Of a DNA stretch of 64,000 nucleotides, positions 46,872 to 54,896 are shown piece after piece. The translations under genes were made by a program, and so were the position numbers. The notes under the pieces were generated by a model that saw only the letters and a list, made by a program, of their open reading frames with translations, made no database searches and had not been told where the DNA came from. This DNA comes from Treponema porcinum (GTDB taxonomy: Bacteria > Spirochaetota > Spirochaetia > Treponematales > Treponemataceae): the NCBI RefSeq assembly GCF_900167145.1, contig NZ_FUWG01000009.1, positions 62,001-126,000 of the forward strand, in the 5' to 3' direction. Positions within the stretch are counted from its first letter, which is position 1. Each line of letters starts with the position of its first letter.

Positions 46872-46900
46872 TTGAATAAAAATGATGTTTAACATACTAT
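46872..46900 (+). promoter_or_regulatory. sigma-70 promoter of the aldolase gene
   Basis: TTGAAT (46872-46877), a 17-base spacer and TACTAT (46895-46900), about 35 bases before the annotated ATG. Confidence 0.65.
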
Positions 46901-46935
46901 ATATTTACAACTCAAACTTACAGGAGTCTAATAAT

Positions 46936-47934
46936 ATGGTTAGTTACAAAGAACTTGGTCTTGTAAACACAAAAGATATGTTTGCAAAGGCTATGAAAGG
47001 CGGATATGCAATTCCTGCATACAATTTCAACAATATGGAACAGATGCAGGCTATCATTCAGGCTTGCGTTGAAACAAAATCACCGGTAATCCTTCAGGTT
47101 TCAAAAGGCGCACGTGCTTATGCGGACAAATACATTCTTCGCAACATGGCACGCGGTGCTGTAGAATACGCAGAAGAACTCGGCTGCAAAATCCCTATCG
47201 TACTTCACCTTGACCACGGTCCGTCTTTTGAAGTAGCAAAAGACTGTATCGACAACGGTTTCTCTTCAGTAATGATTGACGGTTCCGCCCTTCCTTATGA
47301 CGAGAACGTAGCAGTTACAAAAAAAGTAGTAGAATACGCTCATGCACACGACGTAACTGTTGAAGCTGAACTTGGCGTTCTTGGCGGCGTTGAAGATGAC
47401 GTTGCTGCCGAAGAATCAAAATATACAAAACCGGAAGAAGTAGTAGACTTCACTTCAAAAACAGGCTGCGACTCACTTGCAATTTCAATCGGAACTTCTC
47501 ACGGCCGCTGCAAGTTTACACCGGAACAGTGTACACGCACAGCAGACGGAGTTCTTGTTCCGCCGCCACTTGCATTCGACGTTCTTGAAGCAATCGAAAA
47601 AGAGCTTCCGGGCTTCCCTATCGTTCTTCACGGTTCATCATCAGTTCCGATGGAATACGTACGCATCATCGAACAGTTCGGCGGAAAAATCCCGGACTCA
47701 GTAGGAATTCCGGAAGAGCAGCTGCGTAAGGCTGCAAAATCAGCAGTATGCAAAATCAACATTGACTCTGACGGACGCCTTGCAATGACTGCCGCAATCC
47801 GCAGATTCTTTGCAGAAAACCCGGACAAATTCGACCCGCGCGAATACCTTGGCCCTGCACGCGAAGAACTTAAGAAAATGTACATGCACAAAAATATTGA
47901 TGTATTAGGCTCTGCCGGACACGCATTAGACTAG
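46936..47934 (+). CDS. fba: class II fructose-1,6-bisphosphate aldolase
   Basis: A 332-residue zinc-dependent aldolase of glycolysis and gluconeogenesis. AGGAG lies 9 bases before the chosen ATG; 18 extra codons upstream are not family-like. Motifs include GYAIPAYNFNNMEQMQA (about 22-38), PIVLHLDHGPSFE (zinc His, about 91-103), FSSVMIDGS, VEAELGVLGGVEDDV and ISIGTSHGRCKF. The GC-rich third positions and strong site suggest high expression. It is convergent with a small lipoprotein gene, overlapping by 9 bases. Confidence 0.96.
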   Translation: MVSYKELGLVNTKDMFAKAMKGGYAIPAYNFNNMEQMQAIIQACVETKSPVILQVSKGARAYADKYILRNMARGAVEYAEELGCKIPIVLHLDHGPSFEVAKDCIDNGFSSVMIDGSALPYDENVAVTKKVVEYAHAHDVTVEAELGVLGGVEDDVAAEESKYTKPEEVVDFTSKTGCDSLAISIGTSHGRCKFTPEQCTRTADGVLVPPPLAFDVLEAIEKELPGFPIVLHGSSSVPMEYVRIIEQFGGKIPDSVGIPEEQLRKAAKSAVCKINIDSDGRLAMTAAIRRFFAENPDKFDPREYLGPAREELKKMYMHKNIDVLGSAGHALD

Positions 47935-48171
47935 TCTGAAATCTTTGCAGACGAACAGAAGGCTTGCAGTCGCAAGCCTTCTGTATTTAACCTTATTTCG
48001 CTTATCTAACTCATCTTCTAATGCTTCAATCAATTCAAGACATCTGTCTTCCTGTTTTTCTTTCAATAATTTCTTTAAAATTTTTTCATGATTTTTTTCA
48101 CAGCCAATTAAACTGAATGAAAAAACTGCAAGTCCTAAAAGAATTAAAAATTTTATTGATTTTCTATTCAT
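47926..48171 (-). CDS. small lipoprotein of unknown function
   Basis: An 81-residue product from ATG 48171 with a good lipoprotein signal: basic start, hydrophobic core and SLIGC lipobox (Cys about 24). The mature part is a highly charged helical stretch (LKEKQEDRCLELIEALEDELDKR) and a basic end. The 3' end overlaps the aldolase gene by 9 bases in the convergent orientation. The lipobox argues that it is real; function is unknown. Confidence 0.6.
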   Translation of the reverse strand: MNRKSIKFLILLGLAVFSFSLIGCEKNHEKILKKLLKEKQEDRCLELIEALEDELDKRNKVKYRRLATASLLFVCKDFRLV

Positions 48172-48246
48172 AAATAACATCCTTTAAAAATTTTGTAAAA
48201 AGTTTGCAACGCAAACTGTAATCCCCACCCTCTGTGCAGTCAGATT

Positions 48247-48480
48247 TTATCCAAAAAACTCCTCCCACAACCAAAGAATAACAGGTAGTAGAATGAAAAT
48301 TAAAAAACCAATTTTAAAGCCAAAATTTGAAACAAGAAAAATCAAAATACCTAAGACAACAGCTGCTATAACTGAAAGTGCAATAATACATCCAATATCT
48401 TTTTTCTTTGAAAATATTTTTACAAACTTTTTAATGTCATTTTCATCAATACCAATTCTCTGGTATTCTTTTTTTTTCAT
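48247..48480 (-). CDS. small two-helix membrane protein
   Basis: A 77-residue protein from ATG 48480: a basic cytoplasmic leader (KKKEYQRIGIDENDIKKFVK) and two hydrophobic stretches (about 30-50 and 54-72), ending EEFFG. A longer open frame continues upstream to 48939 but runs antisense through the Rpn gene and the palindromes and is not credible. No strong ribosome site is visible. Unknown function. Confidence 0.5.
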   Translation of the reverse strand: MKKKEYQRIGIDENDIKKFVKIFSKKKDIGCIIALSVIAAVVLGILIFLVSNFGFKIGFLIFILLPVILWLWEEFFG

Positions 48481-48510
48481 TTTTGAAAGTGCAGGTAAAG
48501 CCAAAAGTTT

Positions 48511-48555
48511 TTTAGGCGCTTGAGTCAAGCGCCTAAAGGGGATCCCCTTTAGGCG
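48511..48555. repeat. overlapping palindromes sharing one arm
   Basis: TTTAGGCGCTTGA G TCAAGCGCCTAAA (48511-48537) is a perfect inverted repeat, and CGCCTAAAGGGGATCCCCTTTAGGCG (48530-48555; given here as two 13-base halves joined at GGGGA/TCCCC) is a perfect palindrome. Both use the middle GCGCCTAAA arm, so only one hairpin can form at a time. It lies between the small membrane protein and the Rpn gene. Confidence 0.9.
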
Positions 48556-48705
48556 AAAAATTTTTTGCAAAATTTTTGTGCTTTTCAGTAAGATTTTTGT
48601 TTTTTTCAGAAAAAATTGGGAAAAATAATTTTTTACCTGCAAATTTTGCCTTTTTTTTTTCAAAATAAATGCGATTAAAAGGTATAAGGCAAAATGAGGT
48701 AAGAA

Positions 48706-49544
48706 ATGCTGAACGTTGACACAAACAAATGCAAAAAAGAGAACGGACAGGAAAATGAAAAGCAAGGCATACCAGCTGCGGATGCAAAGACAAAAGAACA
48801 GCCGGGATCGCAACAAGATACAACAGTTTTGGACTGCAAGGCAGCTCAACATAGCCAAATACCATACTCCGCCACAGATTCGTTCAATCGCCAGTACCAG
48901 GACAGGCTTTTCAAGGCTATTTTCGGGCGTGAAGAACACAAGGACTGGCTCCTGACGCTCTACAATGCACTTAACGGTTCTTCCTACACCGACCCGTCCG
49001 CAATCGAAATCAACACGATTGAAGGCATAATCTACGTAATTATGAAAAACGACATCTCGTTTCTGATTGACTCGCAGCTGAATTTGTATGAACAGCAGTC
49101 GTCATACAATCCCAACATGCCGCTAAGAGGTTTGATGTATTTTTCCCAACTATATCAGAAATACATATCGAAACAGCGGAAAGACATTTATTCCTCCGCG
49201 CTATTGAAAATTCCACGCCTCAGTTTATAGTAATATACACAGGCAGTACGGAACTTGACGACGTAAAGGAACTGAAGCTGTCCGACTCGTTTGAAGTGCC
49301 GGATACGTCAGGCAGGTTCGAATGGACGGCGACCGTCGTAAACATAAGCAAGGGGCACAGCCTTAAGCTTCTTGAACAGTGTCCGCCCCTGCGTGACTAT
49401 GCGGTGTATGTAAGCCGCATAAAGGGAAACGTTGCTGCCGGAATGACAAAGGAAGATGCCGTAAATGAGGCTATGGAATACTCCATAGAACACAACCTTT
49501 TGTACGGCTATTTCCTTGAACAGAAAACAGGCAGGATGAGCTAA
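48706..49544 (+). pseudogene. Rpn-type PD-(D/E)XK nuclease/transposase, frameshifted
   Basis: The first frame (48706-49230, 174 residues) has the family body: SFNRQYQDRLFKAIFG, NTIEGIIYVIMKNDISF and LIDSQLNLYEQQSS..NPNMPLRG, where Asp and Glu/Gln are nuclease residues. It then ends prematurely after SALLKIPRLSL. From about 49215 the +2 frame continues the same protein (TPQFIVIYTGSTELDD to the end at 49544). Restoring one C in ATTCCACG (49211-49217) gives the expected KIPTPQFIV, so a single-base deletion broke the gene. Such genes are linked to recombination and mobile DNA. Terminators follow. Confidence 0.88.
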
Positions 49545-49615
49545 AAATTGCTTTCGCAATTTTTTTAACGCTCTTTAATCAGCATACCTCGCTGCTTGCG
49601 GCGAGTATGCTGATT
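49543..49615 (+). terminator. two consecutive terminator hairpins after the Rpn gene
   Basis: First hairpin: AAATTGC (49545-49551) and GCAATTT (49556-49562) with a T run. Second: AATCAGCATACCTCGC and GCGAGTATGCTGATT (49577-49615), with one bulge and followed by TTTTTTC. The second lies 12 bases before the hisS stop, which faces it. Confidence 0.85.
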
Positions 49616-49627
49616 TTTTCATTTATT

Positions 49628-50878
49628 CTATTTTACAGTCAGCTGACCGTCAGTTATTCGGGCAAATTTTGTGTATCCCTGCTGCTCAAGCATTGCAAAC
49701 TGAGGTCCCGGCTTTTTTGCCTTCCGGATTACGCTTACTGCATAATCTTTGCGAAGTTTTTCTGCATACGAAAGAACTTCTGGGAATGGAGTTTCATCAC
49801 CGTAAAGGAACGCACATTTTTCCTTTTCGTCAGGAATTTGAAATCCCTGCTCAAGAAGAATGCCGCAAATCCGCTCAAAACCGATGCTGAACCCAACGGC
49901 AGGAACATCCTGTCCGATAAATTTTCCAATCATATTGTCGTATCTTCCGCCGCCGCCTACAGCACCGCTGAATGCCGATGATGCAATTTCAAAAACCATT
50001 CCTGTATAATACCCCTGACCGCGCACAAGATTAGGAGAATATTCGACTTTATACGCACCGCCGCTTACTGCCTGCGCAGTAGAAATAACGTATTTTAAAT
50101 CATCAGCAACGGAAGAATCCGAACAGTTTGCAACAACTGAATCAAGTGTAATCTGCTTTCCAGAAGAAATAAACGATACAAGCGAAGAAACGGCATTTTC
50201 CGGGAACTGCTTTTCCCTGAGTTCCGCTTCAATTCCGGAAGCACCGATTTTATCAAGCTTGTCAAACGTTATGCAGACAGAATCAAGCGTTTCCGGCGCA
50301 AATCCCATTGTCTGAAGCATATTGCGCAGAATTCGGCGGTCGTTTACGTTGATTGTAAAGTCAGAAAAACCGATATTCAACATAGCGCGGGCCGTTACGT
50401 CGATAAGTTCAACTTCTGCATTGCAGCTTGAATCACCCAAAATGTCAATGTCACACTGAACGAATTCACGGAGTCGCCCTTTCTGCGGACGTTCCGCACG
50501 ATATACGCGGTCTGTCTGAATTACTTTGAACGGAAACTGAAGGGAGTTACTGTTTGCCGCAAAAAAACGGGACAGCGGCAAAGTTAAATCATAACGAAGT
50601 CCCATATCTGAAAGTTCCGCAGCAGAAACCGGCTCACCGGACTTTTCTGCAAGAGCCGCATCAAGTTTTTCTCCGCGCTTCAAAACTTTAAATACAAGAT
50701 TAAGATTGTCGCCGCCGTCAGACTTGTCAAGATTTTCAGAATCTTCAAGAATCGGCGTTGAAATCCGCTCAAATCCGCTTGCACGGTATGTTTCAAGAAT
50801 TTTCCGCTGTACATAATCGCGTATGCGCTGTTCAGCAGGAAGAATGTCACGCATTCCTTTCAAGGCATTTATTTTCAT
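49628..50878 (-). CDS. hisS: histidyl-tRNA synthetase
   Basis: A 416-residue class II synthetase that charges tRNA-His. Motif 1-like start INALKGMRDILPAE, then DLTLPLSRFFAAN (about 96-108), YRAERPQKGRLREFVQCD (about 123-140, motif 2), the histidine loop GQGYYTGMVFEI (about 277-288) and GGGGRYDNMIG with GFSIGFERI (motif 3). The C-terminal anticodon-binding domain is short. A -35/-10 pair (TTGTAA, 17, TAGAAT at 50935-50907) precedes it. Confidence 0.97.
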   Translation of the reverse strand: MKINALKGMRDILPAEQRIRDYVQRKILETYRASGFERISTPILEDSENLDKSDGGDNLNLVFKVLKRGEKLDAALAEKSGEPVSAAELSDMGLRYDLTLPLSRFFAANSNSLQFPFKVIQTDRVYRAERPQKGRLREFVQCDIDILGDSSCNAEVELIDVTARAMLNIGFSDFTINVNDRRILRNMLQTMGFAPETLDSVCITFDKLDKIGASGIEAELREKQFPENAVSSLVSFISSGKQITLDSVVANCSDSSVADDLKYVISTAQAVSGGAYKVEYSPNLVRGQGYYTGMVFEIASSAFSGAVGGGGRYDNMIGKFIGQDVPAVGFSIGFERICGILLEQGFQIPDEKEKCAFLYGDETPFPEVLSYAEKLRKDYAVSVIRKAKKPGPQFAMLEQQGYTKFARITDGQLTVK

Positions 50879-50906
50879 TTCTATTTCCTGTCTGTTTTTA
50901 TACTTT

Positions 50907-51016
50907 ATTCTAGCAAAAAAAGACGGCAGTTACAATGTCAGCAAAAAACATCCGGTCATTATGAAGTTTGACCATTAGAGGTCTGCATTGAAAAAGCGGA
51001 ATATCCTTGTTAAAAT
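50907..51016. promoter_or_regulatory. divergent promoters of hisS and coaX
   Basis: hisS (minus): TTGTAA 50935-50930, 17-base spacer, TAGAAT 50912-50907. coaX (plus): TTGAAA 50988-50993, 17-base spacer, TAAAAT 51011-51016. Both are near consensus by eye. Confidence 0.65.
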
Positions 51017-51044
51017 AAATCACTGCGATTATAGAGGAACGGCT

Positions 51045-51845
51045 ATGATATTAGTTTTTGATATTGGAAATACGAACATAAAGACTGCGCTTGTTGAAAA
51101 TGAAAAGGTTTTGCATCAATGGAGAATAAGCACGGATGCAAAACGCACCGGCGATGAATATTTTTCTATTTTAAAGCCGCTTTTCAAAGAGGCTGAAATT
51201 GATTTTTCTTCTATAGAACATACAGTCCTAAGTTCCGTCGTTCCGCCGCTCATCGGTGCGTTCGTTCTTGTTTCTCAGCATTTTACCGGAAAAAAGCCTC
51301 TTGTAATCGGACCTGATATGTACGGAACTCTTCCCGTGACAGTTCCGCAGAGCGCAGTTCACGAAATAGGAACGGACTTACTGTGCGATGCACTTGAAGC
51401 GTGGTGCCGCTACAAAAAACCGGCGATAACAGTTGACTTTGGTACGGCGCTTTCGTTTACAGCCATAGACCAGAACGGAAACATTGCAGGAATTGCAATT
51501 ACGCCGGGTCTTGGAACTGCGCTAAAATCTTTGTTCAGCAATACGGCGCAGCTTCCGTCTGTTCCGCTTGAAGTTCCGCCGTCAACATTGGGAAAAAACA
51601 CAATCTGGTCAATACAGGCAGGAATCGTTCTTGGCTACAAGGGGCTTGTTGAATCAATGATAGCACAGATGAAGGATGACCTTCACAAAGAAACAGGCGC
51701 AGATACAGAAAGCATAAAAGTCATTGCAACAGGCGGACTGAACAGTATGCTTCAGCCGATAACAAAGATTTTTGACTGCGTAGACAAAGACCTTACAATT
51801 CTCGGTATGGTAAAAGCGTGCCTATACGCGGCGCATAAAATCTGA
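51045..51845 (+). CDS. coaX: type III pantothenate kinase
   Basis: A 266-residue ASKHA-fold kinase for the first step of coenzyme A synthesis. ATG 51045 follows GAGG by 7 bases; the frame upstream to 50988 is not family-like. Motifs are VFDIGNTNIKTAL (about 4-16), HEIGTDLLCDA (about 105), TVDFGTALSFTAID (about 127-140) and GIAITPGLGTALKSLF. Type III enzymes need a monovalent cation and resist CoA feedback. The 3' end overlaps the NeuB-like gene by 24 bases, convergent. Confidence 0.96.
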   Translation: MILVFDIGNTNIKTALVENEKVLHQWRISTDAKRTGDEYFSILKPLFKEAEIDFSSIEHTVLSSVVPPLIGAFVLVSQHFTGKKPLVIGPDMYGTLPVTVPQSAVHEIGTDLLCDALEAWCRYKKPAITVDFGTALSFTAIDQNGNIAGIAITPGLGTALKSLFSNTAQLPSVPLEVPPSTLGKNTIWSIQAGIVLGYKGLVESMIAQMKDDLHKETGADTESIKVIATGGLNSMLQPITKIFDCVDKDLTILGMVKACLYAAHKI

Positions 51846-52946
51846 CAGCCGAATGCCGTCTCCGTTCTTAACGTCACGCGCAAGTACAGAACCAATTACC
51901 ATCTCCAAAAACTCAGGTCCTGCACCAACAGAAAGCGTCTTTTCCGTCCGCAGAACGCCTACATCTGCGCCCTGCACGGTTTCTCCTGCGCGCATACTCC
52001 TCATAAAATGAAGCGAACGGTTTGTCCGCCCGTAGTTATCTTTTTCTGAATCTGCAAGGCGCTTTATACCGTCTCCAAGCACCGCACTGATTTTCCCTGC
52101 ACCGTATGACTCTTCCAGCTGCGAAATTACGCGCTTCCTTCCCTCTTCCGCTCCGTAATGATTTAAAGCCGCTTCGCACTGGCGGACGCAATGCACCATA
52201 AGCGCAAACTGTTCGCCCTCAAGTGCAACCGGGTCGTCCAGCCCGGAAGTTTTACGGCTAAGCGTAATGTGTTTTTCAACAACCGTTCCTCTGCAAAGTA
52301 CAGAAAGCACCGGCACAAGAACCGGATCAAGACTGTGGTCACTCACACCGGCAGACACACCAAAAATGCGGCTTAAATTTTCAATAAGACGCAGATTATA
52401 TTCTGCTTCCGGTGCAGGATAGCTTGTAATACAGTGCAAGAGTGAAACGCCTTCCGTTCCAAGAATTTCAAGTGCTTTCTCAATATCAGAAAGTGTCGAA
52501 ACGCCGCTTGATACGATGACAGGCACAGGCGTTTCATTTGACTCAGCCTGCCGGGCGCGGAATTCAGAAAGGCGATTTAAAAGCGGATAATGGTTCAATT
52601 CAGGAGAAGCAATTTTTACATAATCAGGATGAATTTGAAGAAGCTCGTCAAGGCTTTTTAGTCCGAACGGAGAACATACAAACTGAACTCCTTTAGAATG
52701 TGCATAGCGGAGCATTTCCTCATAAAAAGACGGACTGCATTCAAGCTGGCGGAAACGTTCAAAAAGAGGAATGCGCCCTGCCGGCAGCTGAACAAAACCT
52801 GTTTCAGGGTGGAGGATTTCAGATGCATACACCCACTGAAATTTTACGGCATCACAGCCGGCATCAACGGCACAGTCAACAAGCTGCTTTGCCTTTTCCA
52901 ATGAGCCTTCGTGGCTTGTTCCTATTTCTGCAATGATAAACGCCAT
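51822..52946 (-). CDS. NeuB-family sialic/nonulosonic acid synthase
   Basis: A 374-residue enzyme that condenses phosphoenolpyruvate with an N-acetyl hexosamine to make a nonulosonic acid. Motifs are IIAEIGTSHEGSLEKAKQLVD (4-18 of it shown as IIAEIGTSHEG), DAVKFQWVYA, FVCSPFGLKSLDEL, DYVKIASPELNHY and VVEKHITLSRKTSGLDD (about 230). A C-terminal SAF/antifreeze-like domain lies at about 310-370. No other sialic, legionaminic or pseudaminic gene is nearby. It may feed flagellin or surface glycosylation; the exact product (Neu5Ac, Leg, Pse) is unknown. Confidence 0.88.
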   Translation of the reverse strand: MAFIIAEIGTSHEGSLEKAKQLVDCAVDAGCDAVKFQWVYASEILHPETGFVQLPAGRIPLFERFRQLECSPSFYEEMLRYAHSKGVQFVCSPFGLKSLDELLQIHPDYVKIASPELNHYPLLNRLSEFRARQAESNETPVPVIVSSGVSTLSDIEKALEILGTEGVSLLHCITSYPAPEAEYNLRLIENLSRIFGVSAGVSDHSLDPVLVPVLSVLCRGTVVEKHITLSRKTSGLDDPVALEGEQFALMVHCVRQCEAALNHYGAEEGRKRVISQLEESYGAGKISAVLGDGIKRLADSEKDNYGRTNRSLHFMRSMRAGETVQGADVGVLRTEKTLSVGAGPEFLEMVIGSVLARDVKNGDGIRLSDFMRRV

Positions 52947-52952
52947 TCTGCC

Positions 52953-53297
52953 CTACTTAAGACCGTCCGCAACATTCTGGGCGCGAAGCCTGTTCGCATA
53001 AACATAAACGGAACTGTCAGGAAGCCACCCGTCCGTAAAACGATACCAGATGCCGTCCGGAGAAATCTGTTTGCCTTCAACAAGAAGGACATCAGCCTTC
53101 CTGCAATGTCCGGTCACTTCCGCAGACCAATCGCAGTTTTTCCTGAATGCCGCATACGGATCAATGACAACTGCCCAGGAAACATCTGGTGCAAGGGCAA
53201 GCGGCTCGGACTCATCAAGAGGAATACCCCTGTTTTTTTTACACGAAAAACTGCACAGACACAAAAGGAGTGCCGCAAAGAACGATATTTTTTTCAT
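52953..53297 (-). CDS. small SH3-like lipoprotein
   Basis: A 114-residue lipoprotein with signal MKKISFFAALLLCLCSFSC (Cys19 as anchor). The mature part has short strands with a GIWYRFTDGWLPDSSVY segment (about 82-98) reminiscent of bacterial SH3b domains that bind wall components. It overlaps mutT-like by 4 bases at its start, so both are co-transcribed. Function unknown. Confidence 0.7.
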   Translation of the reverse strand: MKKISFFAALLLCLCSFSCKKNRGIPLDESEPLALAPDVSWAVVIDPYAAFRKNCDWSAEVTGHCRKADVLLVEGKQISPDGIWYRFTDGWLPDSSVYVYANRLRAQNVADGLK

Positions 53298-53698
53298 TTT
53301 CTTTTAAGATACTCCAGAACCGCAGGATAAATCTTTAAATCGGAATCAACAAAATTAAGGTTCGGGATTTCCTCTGGCAGAACCCATTTGTATTCTGTAT
53401 GTTCAGTAAGGACATACGGCTTTTCAATTCCGTTATGGTCAAACTGAACAAGATACGCATTCAGCACGGACATTTTTCCGCGATGTTCAAATTCAGAAGA
53501 AGCAATTTTTTCGCCTGCATTGGCAGTCACTCCAAATTCTTCATTCATTTCACGGATTATTGCCGTCTCGTCCGTTTCTCCGGCTTCCTGCTTGCCGCCG
53601 GGAAATTCCCAGCGGTCTCCCATGTCACCTGTGGGATTTCTGCGGGCAACAAGGATTTTTCCGTTCTGATACACAATACACGCAATGGAAACATTCAT
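53294..53698 (-). CDS. MutT/Nudix hydrolase
   Basis: A 134-residue Nudix protein. The Nudix box GGKQEAGETDETAIIREMNEEFG (residues 34-56; the residues G, E, RE and EE fit GX5EX7REUXEEXGU) is complete. The preceding FPGG and following strands match MutT-type 8-oxo-dGTP or CTP pyrophosphohydrolases. Substrate cannot be decided. It overlaps the SH3-like lipoprotein gene. Confidence 0.9.
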   Translation of the reverse strand: MNVSIACIVYQNGKILVARRNPTGDMGDRWEFPGGKQEAGETDETAIIREMNEEFGVTANAGEKIASSEFEHRGKMSVLNAYLVQFDHNGIEKPYVLTEHTEYKWVLPEEIPNLNFVDSDLKIYPAVLEYLKRK

Positions 53699-53716
53699 AT
53701 AAGACTCTCCTTTTTT

Positions 53717-54124
53717 CTACAGAAATAGAACGGCAGGGCAAATAAAATGAATTACGGCACAAGCAAGACACGCAATCCCGATGTACCGCTGGTTTTCAAT
53801 AAAAATCTGGTTTATAAGTTCAGGCGGCTGAACTTCTGCCGTCGATTTTCCGTAAAAATAATGTACAAGAAGACAGGCACCGCCGGCAAAACCAATAAGC
53901 GCAGGCAGGAAATCTCCGAAAAACGGAACGCCTTTTACAGGCGAAAGTAATTTTATAAGCGCAACAAACACAGAAAGAATACCCACAACAAGCTGAAAAA
54001 GCTTGTCCTCCGTATCAAGCAGTTTTTCTACGGCAGAATCTTCCTTATTAAATACAAGCATAATTCCAATCAAAAGATTCAGCATAACTGACAGAAAATA
54101 AAATTGCAGCATAATTTCTCCCAT
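53717..54124 (-). CDS. small polytopic membrane protein of unknown function
   Basis: A 135-residue protein with four hydrophobic stretches (about 5-25, 42-62, 68-90 and 112-133) and an acidic loop (NKEDSAVEKLLDTEDK) between the first two. It follows the single-helix protein gene by three bases, so the two probably function together. No family recognised. Confidence 0.75.
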   Translation of the reverse strand: MGEIMLQFYFLSVMLNLLIGIMLVFNKEDSAVEKLLDTEDKLFQLVVGILSVFVALIKLLSPVKGVPFFGDFLPALIGFAGGACLLVHYFYGKSTAEVQPPELINQIFIENQRYIGIACLACAVIHFICPAVLFL

Positions 54125-54127
54125 TTT

Positions 54128-54703
54128 CTATCGGGCAACAACGGCCTCAAACGTTTTTGTTTCTACGGCAGCAGTAACTTCACACCGTATTTTGATTATA
54201 TCATAATCAGTAAATTTTGTCCTTACAAATAATTCCTTGCCTTCGTAAAGCGCACTCACCTCTGCACGGTCACATTCTGCCCCGGAAGACTCAACTGCCG
54301 AAAAAACAACGGAAAGCGGAATCTGAATGACATTTTCACCGCCGGAAGATTTTTCTTCCAGACCGTCAAAGCGAAGGGTTGTATAAACGCTTTCTTCATA
54401 GGAAAAGGCAGAAAGAGAGGCAGAAGTTCCGGCAATCTTAGAAGCATTCCTGCCGGAAAAAAAACTGAATATCCACAGAAACGCGGCAAACACGACAATC
54501 GAAGAAAGCATAAATCTGTTTCCCTTTGTAGAAACAAGATTTCTGAAAAGTCCCTTTACCGGGCGCGGACCGCGTCCTGCATAATATTCCTGAACAATAT
54601 GCGGTGCGCGGGCAATACGTTCTTCCCTGTTATAAAAAAAGTGAAACGGCTCTTCACCGGGTTTATAGTCAGGATGACCTTCGTCAATTTTGTCAAAATC
54701 CAT
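54128..54703 (-). CDS. single-helix membrane protein of unknown function
   Basis: A 191-residue protein: an acidic then mixed cytoplasmic part (1-62, with YNREERIARAPHIVQEYY), one membrane helix (about 65-83, SSIVVFAAFLWIFSFF), and an extracytoplasmic domain of short strands (FVRTKFTDYDIIKIR). It looks like a bitopic envelope protein and may pair with the downstream four-helix protein. Not recognised. Confidence 0.7.
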   Translation of the reverse strand: MDFDKIDEGHPDYKPGEEPFHFFYNREERIARAPHIVQEYYAGRGPRPVKGLFRNLVSTKGNRFMLSSIVVFAAFLWIFSFFSGRNASKIAGTSASLSAFSYEESVYTTLRFDGLEEKSSGGENVIQIPLSVVFSAVESSGAECDRAEVSALYEGKELFVRTKFTDYDIIKIRCEVTAAVETKTFEAVVAR

Positions 54704-54728
54704 ACGCTGCCTTCCTCACCTCTAAGGA

Positions 54729-54861
54729 AACACTGAAAAATCCTACCTGAAGATTTTTCAGTGTTAACCTTGAATGTAGCTAATTGTCCGTAAGTCAATG
54801 ACTTACGGCAATTTGACGGGAAGTGCTGAGTAATTGCTTCAAGAGTTAATCAGCACTTCCC
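54729..54861. repeat. cluster of three perfect inverted repeats
   Basis: AACACTGAAAAATC/GATTTTTCAGTGTT (54729-54742 and 54752-54765), CCGTAAGTCA/TGACTTACGG (54788-54797 and 54799-54808) and GGGAAGTGCTGA/TCAGCACTTCCC (54818-54829 and 54850-54861) sit in a 190-base intergenic region. The first lies close to the 191-residue gene's start; none has a strong T run, so they are not obvious terminators. Confidence 0.9.
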
Positions 54862-54896
54862 TAATTCACCCGGCAAAACAGTCTGCAAAAAACAGA

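Noticed and set aside
48481..48939. Long minus-strand open frame upstream of the two-helix membrane protein
   Set aside because: It runs antisense through the Rpn gene and the palindromes; only the C-terminal 77 residues look like a protein.
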